The translations under genes were made by a program, and so were the position numbers. The notes beneath the pieces were generated by a model. It did no database searches. It was not told where the DNA came from and saw nothing but the letters and a program-made list of their open reading frames with translations. From Altericroceibacterium spongiae (GTDB lineage: Bacteria > Pseudomonadota > Alphaproteobacteria > Sphingomonadales > Sphingomonadaceae), in NCBI RefSeq assembly GCF_003610805.1, contig NZ_RAPF01000008.1, positions 1 to 64,000 of the forward strand: DNA of 64,000 nt, in the 5' to 3' direction. Below are positions 24,984 to 33,340 of the stretch, one piece after another (the stretch's first letter is position 1; each line of letters begins with the position of its first letter).

Positions 24984-27791
24984 TCAGAAACGGAAGCGAA
25001 CGCTGCCCTGCACGGTGCGGGCCTGCACGCGGATACCGCGCGGCAGCAGGTTCGATTTGCCGAAGAACATTTCCGTATTGTTTTTCAACAGGTTGGTTCC
25101 TTCGAGCGACAGGGTCATGAAAGACACCGGCGTATAGTTGATCGCCGCATCGAAACGCGATGTTGCATCGGTATAATGCGAAAATTCGGGATTGCCGGTC
25201 CAGACACCATCACGGCTCTTCGAGCGGTAATTATAGGCGAGCCGGGCGCTGAATTTGTCGCTGTCATAATAAAGCGCCGCATTGCCGGTCCATTCGGATG
25301 TGCCATCCGCATCGAAAATCCCCGGAATCTGCGAAGTCGCTTCATCAAAGGGAAAATCGATCTTGTAGCGTGGAATATAGGTGGCATTCACGCTTGCACC
25401 GAAATTGGAGAGCAGACCGGGCAGAAATTCGAAGAAGCCGGTCGCCGCCGCTTCGAAACCGATAAATTCGCCACTGCCCGCATTGCGCTGCATGGCCACC
25501 GTGCCTTCACCGGCATAGCCATAGGGGGCGAGGCTTTCGGTACGCTCTTCCCAATAGAGATAATTGCTCGGCTTTTTCACGAAAGCGCCGAAAGTGAGCG
25601 CCCCGCCCCGGCCGAAATAATATTCGAGCGAGATATCGTAATTATCGCTTTTCTGGGCTTTCAGATCGGGATTGCCGGCATCGACCCGGATCGGCGTGGC
25701 CCCCGTATTGACATAGTAGAAAGGCCGCAGCTCATAGAAATCCGCGCGCTTGACCCCGGTCGTATAGGCAAGGCGCAATTGCAGTTGCGGCGTGAAATGC
25801 GCCACCGCATTGATGCTCGGCAATACATCGATGAAGCTGGCTTTATTATAGCTGTCCTCGATCTCGACATCGCCATCCTCATTCGGACGGAAATTGACGC
25901 TGCGCACATCGCCCCAGGTATTGACCAGACGCGCCCCGGCCACACCGTCGATCGGGATGCCACCCAGCTCGAAACCGTAGAAAATCTGCCCGAAAACCGC
26001 CATGGAATTTTCGGTCGAATGGAAGTTCTGGCCCGAATCGGCAGGCGGCAACGCGCCGTCGAAAGCGGCATTATTCGGATCGTATGTGCGGATATAGTCG
26101 AGCACATCGTCCATATGGCTCATCAGATAGCTGCCCGGAATGGCCAGCCATTGCTGCGCACCATCCACTTCCGGCCCGTAAAACTGCGCCAGATCGCCGC
26201 CGGGGAAATCGGCCAGCGGGGTCATTTCGCCATCGATGCGCGGCAGACCGTCACGATAGCCATATCCCTTCGCCACTTTGCGCTTGTTGAAACGCACACC
26301 GCCCTGAAAGCTTTTCCAGAACCCGTCCGGTGTCACATCGACCGTGAAATCCACCGCCGCAGTAAATTCCTTATTGCTCAGATCGTTCTGATTGTCCTGG
26401 AAACGCTCCAGGCCATAGCTGTCGATATTGCCTGCATCGAAGCCGGGAAATTCGATATAGGGCGCGCCGCTGGGCATTTTATCGGAAGCGAAATCGATCG
26501 TTGCTTCGCTCAGTCCGTAAGGGCGGGACAGCGATTCGACGAAATAAGTGTCGTCATTGCTCCAGCTATACTGGACCTGCGCATTGATCGAACCGCCTTC
26601 GCCCTGCCAGTGGGTTTCGAAATTCACGGCATAATAATCGCGCTTGAAATCGTTATAGATCGTATCGAAACCGGCCGGAATACCGTCTTCATTGGTCAGT
26701 GTGGCAGCCTGCAATACGCGTCCGTCATCGGTCAACGTGAGATCGCTCAGCGCAGCGGAGTCGCGCAGCAGCATATAAGTATGGCTGTAATTGCGCTTTT
26801 CGCGTGTGCCGAAATAGGTGCCTTCAAGGATGAAGTTCAGTTCATCGGTGGGCTTCCACTGTGCCACCAGATTGACCGAAGGACGTTTGCGAACTCCGTC
26901 TTCCACGCCATATTTGGCGCGATAGGGAATGATGAGGCCCTTCAGATTATCGGGCAGCGATTCCAGCGCGATACCACTGGCTGTGAAGGGCGATTCGCTA
27001 TCCACAAAGTCTTCGCGATAGAAAGCCTTGGTGTAGGAGATATTGGCCAGCAGGCCGATTTCCCCGATACCCGTATCGAAATTATCGGCCAGCAGCAGGC
27101 TGCCATAGGGGCTGACCTTGTCGCTCTGACTGTCATAGGAACCGCGCATGGAGCCGGCCACGGTGAGCCCGTCCTTGAGATCGAGCGGGCGACGCAATTC
27201 GACATTGACCGTGCCGCCGATCGATCCTTCGACCTGATCGGCCGTACGCGTTTTATAGACTTCGACCGATTTCAGCAATTCGGCGGGAATATCGTTCAGC
27301 CCCATCGACCGGCCCGTGCCCATATTGGCACCGGTGCCGTTAATCGTGGTGTTCACTTCGGGCATACCGCGGATGAGGACATTCTCCCCTTCCCCGCGGG
27401 CACGTGAGATCTGCACGCCGGTGACGCGCGAAATCGCTTCGGTAACATTATTGTCAGGGAGCTTGCCGACATCTTCGGCCACCACGGTTTCGACGATCTG
27501 GTTGGAGGTCCGCTTGTTTTCGATCGCCGCATTCACTGAGCCGCGCACACCGCGCACGATGATGGCGCTGGAATTATCGGTCAGATCGCCCTGCACGATG
27601 GAGCGGCAGGTTGCCGCGACCTGCGCGCGGTCGGCCGCTTCGCCATTCGCCACGGCGCGTGCCTGCAGATCGGCCTGACATTCCTCGACACTCGCATAAG
27701 AGCCGCTTTGCGCCTGCGCCGCCTGAGCCTGAACCGAAATGGCCAGAGCCACTGTTCCCACACCGGCCCAGAGATATTGCTTGTTTGTCAT
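24984..27791 (-). CDS. TonB-dependent outer-membrane receptor (Xanthomonas-Caulobacter type)
   Basis: This 935-residue receptor has a signal peptide (MTNKQYLWAGVGTVALAISV). The ATG at 27791 follows a G-rich AGGGGGG ribosome site. An extra N-terminal segment of about 70 residues containing two cysteines (VEECQADLQ, AATCRSI) precedes the plug (VAEDVGKLPDNNVTEAISRV). The beta-barrel ends in the expected aromatic VRFRF. The plug style is typical of carbohydrate or oligosaccharide importers of the TonB-Xanth-Caul group. Operator site D lies 62 bases upstream, linking it to the hydroxyproline/GH127 regulon. It is the likely importer for glycopeptide or arabino-oligosaccharide fragments (inference). 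Confidence 0.92.
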   Translation of the reverse strand: MTNKQYLWAGVGTVALAISVQAQAAQAQSGSYASVEECQADLQARAVANGEAADRAQVAATCRSIVQGDLTDNSSAIIVRGVRGSVNAAIENKRTSNQIVETVVAEDVGKLPDNNVTEAISRVTGVQISRARGEGENVLIRGMPEVNTTINGTGANMGTGRSMGLNDIPAELLKSVEVYKTRTADQVEGSIGGTVNVELRRPLDLKDGLTVAGSMRGSYDSQSDKVSPYGSLLLADNFDTGIGEIGLLANISYTKAFYREDFVDSESPFTASGIALESLPDNLKGLIIPYRAKYGVEDGVRKRPSVNLVAQWKPTDELNFILEGTYFGTREKRNYSHTYMLLRDSAALSDLTLTDDGRVLQAATLTNEDGIPAGFDTIYNDFKRDYYAVNFETHWQGEGGSINAQVQYSWSNDDTYFVESLSRPYGLSEATIDFASDKMPSGAPYIEFPGFDAGNIDSYGLERFQDNQNDLSNKEFTAAVDFTVDVTPDGFWKSFQGGVRFNKRKVAKGYGYRDGLPRIDGEMTPLADFPGGDLAQFYGPEVDGAQQWLAIPGSYLMSHMDDVLDYIRTYDPNNAAFDGALPPADSGQNFHSTENSMAVFGQIFYGFELGGIPIDGVAGARLVNTWGDVRSVNFRPNEDGDVEIEDSYNKASFIDVLPSINAVAHFTPQLQLRLAYTTGVKRADFYELRPFYYVNTGATPIRVDAGNPDLKAQKSDNYDISLEYYFGRGGALTFGAFVKKPSNYLYWEERTESLAPYGYAGEGTVAMQRNAGSGEFIGFEAAATGFFEFLPGLLSNFGASVNATYIPRYKIDFPFDEATSQIPGIFDADGTSEWTGNAALYYDSDKFSARLAYNYRSKSRDGVWTGNPEFSHYTDATSRFDAAINYTPVSFMTLSLEGTNLLKNNTEMFFGKSNLLPRGIRVQARTVQGSVRFRF

Positions 27792-27852
27792 CACGTACCC
27801 CCCTGTTGTGTTCATCAAACTTTCAACAGGAGGGGTCATATCAGAACAAAAT

Positions 27853-27863
27853 GATATCGTATA
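27853..27863. promoter_or_regulatory. Operator site D, upstream of the TonB receptor; 528-base gene-free region
   Basis: GATATCGTATA (followed by CCTGAT) lies 62 bases upstream of the receptor start and matches site C in 10 of 11 positions. The wider gap 27792-28319, between the receptor and parA, holds this site and AT-rich promoter-like sequence; no convincing gene or iteron was seen in it. Confidence 0.68.
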
Positions 27864-28319
27864 CCTGATTTTGTATGCGTTATTATTTTTGTAACAAACT
27901 GTTTCACGGATTTCGGCGAAGCGGAAAGCTGAAAATCGGCCGATTTCCTGCATTTCCCACTATTCGATCGCTTGCTGAAGTATAGCGGATAAGCGATATA
28001 TGGCGCCGCCTATTTGTCTGCGCAATTACGGGATAGCTTAAGGAGAGCGTTCCTTGCGGTCGATCCTCCCGCTGAGCTCTCTTATAAAGGACCACTTGCA
28101 ATGGCTGGCGGCAAATACGGCCTTTTAAGGCTCGCTGAGCGCCGAAGACTCCTCGGGCATAGTTTGCCTCATAGACGCCCCCAAATGCCTCTCACAGAGC
28201 CCTACAGGAGCCATCTTTTTCAGCGGCAAAACGCTTCATCGCATCCGTTTAAGTAAGTAATTGCCCAAATGAAGCTTTCCGGTTAAAAATGAACTTAAAC
28301 AGCTTCAAGGGCTTTCATT

Positions 28320-29546
28320 ATGGCTTCTCAGAATTCAATTGCCGAAACCACCGCGATTGTCAGTCAGATTGGCGATCTTGCTCAGGCGGGCGAGAAGATG
28401 ATCGAACGGCTGCGCCGCAAGGCCTTTCTGCCCGAAAGCCGCAAAGGTCTCAATGTCCGCTTCGGCATTGCCGAGGCCGCGCAACTTCTCAACTGCTCGA
28501 CCAACCGCATCCGCATGGCCGAAGAAGACGGACGCCTGCCCCCTCCCCCGGCGGGAGAGAATGGCCGGCGGCTCGGCTATACGGTCGAGCAATTGCTCCA
28601 TATGCGCGAAGTGCTCGGCGCTTCGCCCGGCCGAACACCGATGGACGAACCGGCCATGATCGCGGTGCAGAATTTCAAAGGCGGTGTGGGCAAGAGCACG
28701 GTCACCACCCATCTGGCGCATTATTTCGCCGTGCAGGGTTATCGTGTGCTGGTGGTCGATTGCGACAGCCAGGCCACCACCACCACGTTGTTCGGTTTCA
28801 ATCCGCATTTCAACATTACCCGCGAAGAGACGCTTTATCCCTATCTCTCGATCGACCCGACACAGGCCGATCTGCTCTATGCGGTGAAGCGCACGCCATG
28901 GCCCAATGTAGACCTGATCCCCTCCAATCTCGAACTGTTCGATGTGGAATATGAACTGGCCGCTGCCGGAGCGGACGGCCAGTCGGTGCTCGTCGCGCGC
29001 TTCCGCAAGCTGAAACAGGGGCTGATGGATCTGGCGCGCGATTACGATGTGGTCATTCTCGACCCCCCGCCCGCACTCGGCACGATCAGCCTCGCAGTGA
29101 TGCAGGCAGCCAATGCGCTGCTCGTCCCGCTGGCTGCCACCACACCCGATTTCTGCTCCACCGTCCAGTTCCTCTCGATGATGGATCAGGTGCTCGCCCA
29201 GCTCGTCGAAGCGGGGATTCCGGTCGATTATTCCTTCGTCCGGCTGATCTGTTCCAAATTCGACGCCAACGATCCGAGCCATACGATGGTCCGCGCGATT
29301 ATGGAGCAGAGTTTCGGCCCCGCTCTGCTGCCCGTGCCGATCCTCGAAAGCGCCGAGATCAGCCATGCCGCCATGCGGATGATGACGGTTTACGAGCTGG
29401 AAAAACCCATCGGCACGTCGCGCACGCATAAACGCTGCAAGGCCAATCTCGATGAAGCACTGGGGCAGGTCGCCCAGCTTGTCACACAGGGCTGGGGCCG
29501 GGTGGCGCCCACAAATGAAGAGGAGCTGCTGCGTGCCGGTGCCTGA
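28320..29546 (+). CDS. parA: ParA-type plasmid partition ATPase with N-terminal DNA-binding region
   Basis: This 408-residue class Ia ParA has an N-terminal region (about 43-100) containing a MerR-like helix-turn-helix (FGIAEAAQLLNCSTNRIRMA), typical of ParA proteins that repress their own operon. The deviant Walker A motif FKGGVGKST is at residues 119-127, followed by VVDCDSQATTT and VVILDPPPALGT. The start has AAGGG eight bases upstream. The gene is followed by parB after a 90-base gap that contains an iteron-like sequence. It drives segregation of the replicon together with ParB and the nearby palindromic sites. Confidence 0.95.
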   Translation: MASQNSIAETTAIVSQIGDLAQAGEKMIERLRRKAFLPESRKGLNVRFGIAEAAQLLNCSTNRIRMAEEDGRLPPPPAGENGRRLGYTVEQLLHMREVLGASPGRTPMDEPAMIAVQNFKGGVGKSTVTTHLAHYFAVQGYRVLVVDCDSQATTTTLFGFNPHFNITREETLYPYLSIDPTQADLLYAVKRTPWPNVDLIPSNLELFDVEYELAAAGADGQSVLVARFRKLKQGLMDLARDYDVVILDPPPALGTISLAVMQAANALLVPLAATTPDFCSTVQFLSMMDQVLAQLVEAGIPVDYSFVRLICSKFDANDPSHTMVRAIMEQSFGPALLPVPILESAEISHAAMRMMTVYELEKPIGTSRTHKRCKANLDEALGQVAQLVTQGWGRVAPTNEEELLRAGA

Positions 29547-29586
29547 GAAAATTCTTTCCTACAGCGATAGCACCCCGTTACGCCTG

Positions 29587-29604
29587 TCGATCTTTCAGGA
29601 ACGG
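29587..29604 (+). repeat. Iteron-like sequence in the parA-parB gap
   Basis: TCGATCTTTCAGGAACGG matches the origin iterons at 32.7 kb nearly base for base (consensus TCGAYCYTTCRGGAACGG). It lies alone between parA and parB, suggesting RepA binding here and a link between replication and partition gene expression. Confidence 0.7.
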
Positions 29605-29638
29605 GGCCACCACATGACACGGGCGGGAGACTGAAATT

Positions 29639-30718
29639 ATGGCCAGGAAACAGACAGATTATCTCGCCGCCTTGCTGGCCGATGAGGAAGATACCACACC
29701 TTCAGGTCAGGACAGCTCCGGCGGAACGCCAGCCCCCTCCCCTGCCCCGGCAGACCCTGCTCCGCGCGCGCCGAGAGGGCGCGGCACCACGCTGCTCGGA
29801 CGTGAAAGCGCGCTGGCGCGTGTGTCGAGCGGCGAAGTGCGGCAGGTCACGCAATTGCTGCTCGACCCGGCCAGAGTGCGGGTCTGGCCGGGCAATGCGC
29901 GCAGCTATGCCCATCTCAATGAAGAGAATTGCGCCGAACTGATCGACTCGCTGATTGCCGAGGGCGGGCAGAAAGTCCCCGCCGTGGTCCGCCGGGTGGA
30001 AGGCGATCCCGAGCATGATTATGAAGTGATCGCGGGCACGCGGCGGCACTGGTCGATCAGCTGGCTGCGCAAACATTCCTATCCCGACATGCAGTTTCTG
30101 GCGACGATCCAGCAGATCGACGATGAAGCCGCATTCCGCCTCGCCGATATCGAAAACCGCGCGCGTAAAGACGTGTCCGATCTCGAACGGGCGCGCAATT
30201 ATGCCGCGGCACTCAGCACCCATTACGGCAATCACCTCACGCGCATGGCCGAAAGGCTGAAACTGTCGAAAGGCTGGCTGTCCAAAATGCTCAAAGTGGC
30301 GGGTATTCCCGATACGGTGATCGCCGCCTTTGCTTCGCCTGCCGATGTGCAGCTCAAGCCCGCCTACCCGCTTGCGCAGGCGCTGGACGATAAGGATGCC
30401 GCCCGGGCGATCCGCAGCGAAGCGGGCAAACTGGCGCGGTTGCAGGCCCAGCGTCAGGCTGCGGGTGAAGAGCCGGTCGGCAGCGCCGATGTGATCCGCC
30501 GCCTGCTCACCGCTGCCGCCGATCCGCAGGCCGCGCCGGAGAAACTCACCCTTCCCGGCGCGCATGGCCGCCCCGCCATCACCGTTCAGTCGAACAACAG
30601 GCAAGGCGTAACCCTGCGGCTCCATGCCGGCCACGGCCTCACTAAAGAAGACCTGCTTTCGCGTGTCGAAGAGGCGCTCGACCAGCTCGATATGGATGGC
30701 AAAGGCCTGCAACGCTAA
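29639..30718 (+). CDS. parB: ParB-family partition protein
   Basis: This 359-residue protein begins with a disordered Pro/Ala-rich N-terminus (1-50, the likely ParA-interaction tail). The ParB/Srx nucleotide-binding domain follows (about 70-165) with IAGTRRHWSI corresponding to the GERRxRA CTP-binding motif. A helix-turn-helix centred on MAERLKLSKGWLSKMLKVAG and a C-terminal dimerisation part (about 290-359) complete it. Four perfect copies of a 16-bp palindrome begin four bases after its stop; they are the natural candidate for its binding sites. Confidence 0.94.
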   Translation: MARKQTDYLAALLADEEDTTPSGQDSSGGTPAPSPAPADPAPRAPRGRGTTLLGRESALARVSSGEVRQVTQLLLDPARVRVWPGNARSYAHLNEENCAELIDSLIAEGGQKVPAVVRRVEGDPEHDYEVIAGTRRHWSISWLRKHSYPDMQFLATIQQIDDEAAFRLADIENRARKDVSDLERARNYAAALSTHYGNHLTRMAERLKLSKGWLSKMLKVAGIPDTVIAAFASPADVQLKPAYPLAQALDDKDAARAIRSEAGKLARLQAQRQAAGEEPVGSADVIRRLLTAAADPQAAPEKLTLPGAHGRPAITVQSNNRQGVTLRLHAGHGLTKEDLLSRVEEALDQLDMDGKGLQR

Positions 30719-30721
30719 AGC

Positions 30722-30737
30722 GTTTCCCCGGGGAAAC
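30722..30737. promoter_or_regulatory. parS-like palindrome 1
   Basis: Perfect 16-bp palindrome GTTTCCCCGGGGAAAC, four bases after the parB stop codon. It resembles the chromosomal parS (TGTTTCACGTGAAACA) in its GTTTC...GAAAC outer arms. Confidence 0.8.
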
Positions 30738-30765
30738 GGCGCAAAAAGCGCCCTGCCCCATCCCG

Positions 30766-30781
30766 GTTTCCCCGGGGAAAC
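30766..30781. promoter_or_regulatory. parS-like palindrome 2
   Basis: Second perfect copy of GTTTCCCCGGGGAAAC, 44 bases centre to centre from copy 1 (about four helical turns), so both could be bound on one face of the DNA. Confidence 0.8.
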
Positions 30782-31008
30782 ATCCATCCTTTGCGAGCTG
30801 CCGCCGACGCATCCCCGTTTCTCCCCTTACCAGCTATAGTCCAGCGCACCGCCCTGCCCGGCGCGACCTTCTGCCAAAGAACAGCGCGCCCCTCCCCAAG
30901 CTTCCATCGCATTTCTGAGCTGCAATGCGGCGCAATAATTTGCGCGCGGTGAAAACGCGGTTGCCATACGGCCAGCAGCCAGAACCTCTGCCACCATAAG
31001 CTCGCCCC

Positions 31009-31024
31009 GTTTCCCCGGGGAAAC
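31009..31024. promoter_or_regulatory. parS-like palindrome 3
   Basis: Third perfect copy of the same 16-bp palindrome, in the middle of the parB-repA region. Confidence 0.8.
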
Positions 31025-31165
31025 AAATGAACACCATAGCCGCCCGTCCCCGTTACGGCCCGCCTCAGGGGAGCGCTCGCGACACCCTCCTCGCACTCTC
31101 CCCGCACCCCGCCCGGTCCCCGATTGACTTCACCCGGCCCCTGTTCCACCCTGCATGGCCAATCA

Positions 31166-31181
31166 GTTTCCCCGGGGAAAC
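31166..31181. promoter_or_regulatory. parS-like palindrome 4, at the repA promoter
   Basis: Fourth perfect copy, ending 23 bases before the preferred repA start at 31205. At this distance a bound ParB could block or modulate repA transcription or translation. Confidence 0.8.
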
Positions 31182-31204
31182 AGCCAGTCGTTTCCTCCAT
31201 CAGC

Positions 31205-32509
31205 ATGGCTTTCATGAACAAGCGCAAGCAACAGACCATCGCCGAACAGTTCGATCTGTTTCTCCCCTATCTCGCCGATCTGCCGCTGCGCGATCAGCGC
31301 GAGATGATGGAGCGGCCCTTTTTCAGCCTCGCCAAGAAGAAGCGCGTCAAGCCGATCGACTATACCGCACCCGACGGCAAATTATGGGTCCATGTTTCGG
31401 CCAATCCCGATTACGGCATGGCGACGATCTGGGACGCCGATATTCTGATCTATTGCGCCAGCGTGCTGGCCGACATGGCCCGGCGCGGGGTGAATGACGT
31501 TCCGCGCAAACTCCACATCATGCCTTACGATCTGCTGCGCGCGATCGGGCGCCCGACCACCGGGCGCGCTTATGAGCTGCTTGGGCAGGCGCTCGACCGG
31601 CTCGTCTCGACTACGATCAAAACCAATATCCGCGCAGAAAATCGCCGCGAGGCCACCTTCTCCTGGCTCGATGGCTGGACGCAGCTGGTGGACGAACGCA
31701 CCGAACGCTCGCGCGGGATGACGCTCGAACTGAGCAACTGGTTCTGGGAAGGCGTGATGATGAAGGGCGGGGTGCTTTCCATAGACCGCGCCTATTTCGA
31801 CATTACCGGCGGGCGCGAACGCTGGCTCTATCGTGTGGCGCGCAAACATGCCGGCGGGGCAGGGGAGGGCGGCTTCGCCATCTCCATGCCGGTTCTTTTC
31901 GAAAAGTCCGGAGCGGAAGGGCAGTATCGCCGCTTCAAATTCGAAATCCAGAAACTCGCCGAAAAAGACGCGCTGCCCGGATATAGTCTCGCCATAGAGC
32001 AGGGCAAAAATGGCGAGCCCAATCTGCGTATGCGCCGGGTGGATGGCAAAGACGGGGCCGAAAAGGATCTGCCCGGTAAACCCGCCACCGATCCGGCCCC
32101 CGCCGCTACCCCTGCCGCTCAGGAAAAGGTTTCCCCGGGGAAACCGGACAAGATGCCGGACACAACCGAGGGCAGGGCACAGACTCCTTCTGCTTCACGG
32201 CAGGGGAAGGGGAGGGCGGCCGCTTCTCCCGAGCGGCAGGGAGAAGACATGGTGGACGCGTCCGCACTCATCCGCTCAACCATTGCCGGCCTGTCCGATG
32301 CCAGCACGCGCGGTTTCATGACCGATGAAACGATCGAGTATTTGCGGGAGAAATGCCCCGGTTGGGATCTGTACGCCCTCCATGCCGATTTCGAACGCTG
32401 GGTCGCCGCCGATCCCGAGCGGACACCGGCCAACTGGCAGAAAGCCTTTATCGGATGGGTCAAGCGCCATCACGCCAGACATGGCGGCGCGGGACGCGGC
32501 GGGAATTAA
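31205..32509 (+). CDS. repA: Replication initiator protein A (RepA/RPA family)
   Basis: This 434-residue initiator is typical of alphaproteobacterial and sphingomonad plasmids (RPA family, PF10134-like): EQFDLFLPYLADLPLRDQRE, FFSLAKKKR, LWVHVSANPDYGMATIWDAD and PYDLLRAIGRPTTGRAYELL. Winged-helix DNA-binding parts span about residues 1-280. A long low-complexity Pro/Ala-rich linker and a C-terminal helical segment (about 360-434) follow. The start is 31205 or 31214, with no clear ribosome site. The linker encodes a fifth parS palindrome. It should bind the iterons just downstream. Confidence 0.9.
   Translation: MAFMNKRKQQTIAEQFDLFLPYLADLPLRDQREMMERPFFSLAKKKRVKPIDYTAPDGKLWVHVSANPDYGMATIWDADILIYCASVLADMARRGVNDVPRKLHIMPYDLLRAIGRPTTGRAYELLGQALDRLVSTTIKTNIRAENRREATFSWLDGWTQLVDERTERSRGMTLELSNWFWEGVMMKGGVLSIDRAYFDITGGRERWLYRVARKHAGGAGEGGFAISMPVLFEKSGAEGQYRRFKFEIQKLAEKDALPGYSLAIEQGKNGEPNLRMRRVDGKDGAEKDLPGKPATDPAPAATPAAQEKVSPGKPDKMPDTTEGRAQTPSASRQGKGRAAASPERQGEDMVDASALIRSTIAGLSDASTRGFMTDETIEYLREKCPGWDLYALHADFERWVAADPERTPANWQKAFIGWVKRHHARHGGAGRGGN
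32129..32144. promoter_or_regulatory. parS-like palindrome 5, inside repA
   Basis: Fifth perfect copy of GTTTCCCCGGGGAAAC, located within the repA coding sequence where it encodes VSPGK in the disordered linker. Its conservation inside a gene supports selection for the DNA site rather than the protein. Confidence 0.78.
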
Positions 32510-32548
32510 GGGAAATGTAAGCCGGTAAAAGGGTGAAAACAGTACAGG

Positions 32549-32811
32549 CCGTTCCTGAAGTGTCGCGTTTGACGATTTTATCCGCTGCCCAGACCGATAA
32601 AAAAACACCATGCTCGCGCTGCCGTGAAATTTTTGAACCTCTTCAATGGTGCTGTTGTAGGAAAAGATTCAATTTCGGGGCGATTATAAGTCGCTTCGAT
32701 CTATCGGGAACGCCCGGGACCCCAGAACCGACCCTTCGGGAACGGATCATCGACCTTTCGGGAACAGCGCTTCGACCTTTCAGGAACGGATCATCGATCC
32801 TTCGGGAACGG
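32549..32811. repeat. Iteron cluster: probable replication origin
   Basis: Five direct repeats of about 17-18 bases with consensus TCGAYCYTTCRGGAACGG occur at 32696, 32728, 32750, 32772 and 32794; the last four are spaced 22 bases apart, two helical turns. An inverted copy lies at 32549-32565. An AT-rich stretch with two TCTAAC motifs follows (about 32811-32960), a plausible unwinding element. Position directly after repA is typical of iteron plasmids. No clear DnaA box was found. The gap 32510-33004 contains no gene. Confidence 0.85.
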
Positions 32812-33004
32812 CATTTTTTTACGAATCGCGACAATTGCACGAGTCACACGGGCTGCCGCATCCCTTAACCTGTCTAACTTTCTTATAACCCCTCTAACAT
32901 GCAAGAAATCAGGGTTTTTTGAGAAGCAAAGGGGAAGAGAAAAAAAGCGCAAACCGCGCTTTATCGCTTATCTGAATCACAAAGCCGTTACTGATTCAAA
33001 GAAT

Positions 33005-33325
33005 ATGTTAGACCGTGCCGGCCTCCTTGCCGACAGCACCTCTATGGAAGAGCTACAGATATATTGGCGCGCCGAAGACCCGGCGCGCAATATTGCCCGG
33101 GCCTATCATCTGTCAGTCAGTCACGATTTGTTCGGGTGGATTTGTGTTGAAACACGCTGGGGGCGGATCGGCTGCACCGGACAAAGCCAGCGCCGGGCGT
33201 TTCCGGAAGAACAGGAAGCACGGCGCTATATCCGCAGTATTATGCGCAAACGGGCAACCGCCCCGGCGCGGATCGGCACCGCCTACCGAATTGTGGAAGG
33301 CTCAGAAAACCAAATAAATATATGA
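33005..33325 (+). CDS. Small WGR-domain protein
   Basis: This 106-residue protein is dominated by a WGR domain: ETRWGRIGCTGQSQRRAF, then EEQEARRYIRSIMRKR. WGR domains bind nucleic acid ends in PARPs and occur as stand-alone proteins on alphaproteobacterial plasmids, where their role is unclear. The start could be 33005 or 33047; neither has a strong ribosome site. It lies immediately beyond the origin and converges on cydC. A replication or DNA-repair accessory role would be inference only. Confidence 0.75.
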   Translation: MLDRAGLLADSTSMEELQIYWRAEDPARNIARAYHLSVSHDLFGWICVETRWGRIGCTGQSQRRAFPEEQEARRYIRSIMRKRATAPARIGTAYRIVEGSENQINI

Positions 33326-33340
33326 ATAAAAGGCTTTATT

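Larger units (their letters stand above)
30719..31204. other. Centromere-like region between parB and repA
   Basis: This 486-base stretch carries no convincing gene. It holds four perfect copies of GTTTCCCCGGGGAAAC, two just after parB and two before repA, the last about 25 bases from the repA start. It is best read as the parS partition region, with one copy placed to influence repA expression. Confidence 0.75.

Noticed and set aside
24909-27407. 832-codon open frame on the plus strand opposite the first TonB receptor
   Set aside because: Antisense shadow; it lacks a ribosome site, starts in the terminator hairpin, and shows no recognisable domain.
28014-28256. 80-codon frame upstream of parA
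   Set aside because: No ribosome site, low-complexity composition and no similarity recognised; the region is better read as promoter sequence.
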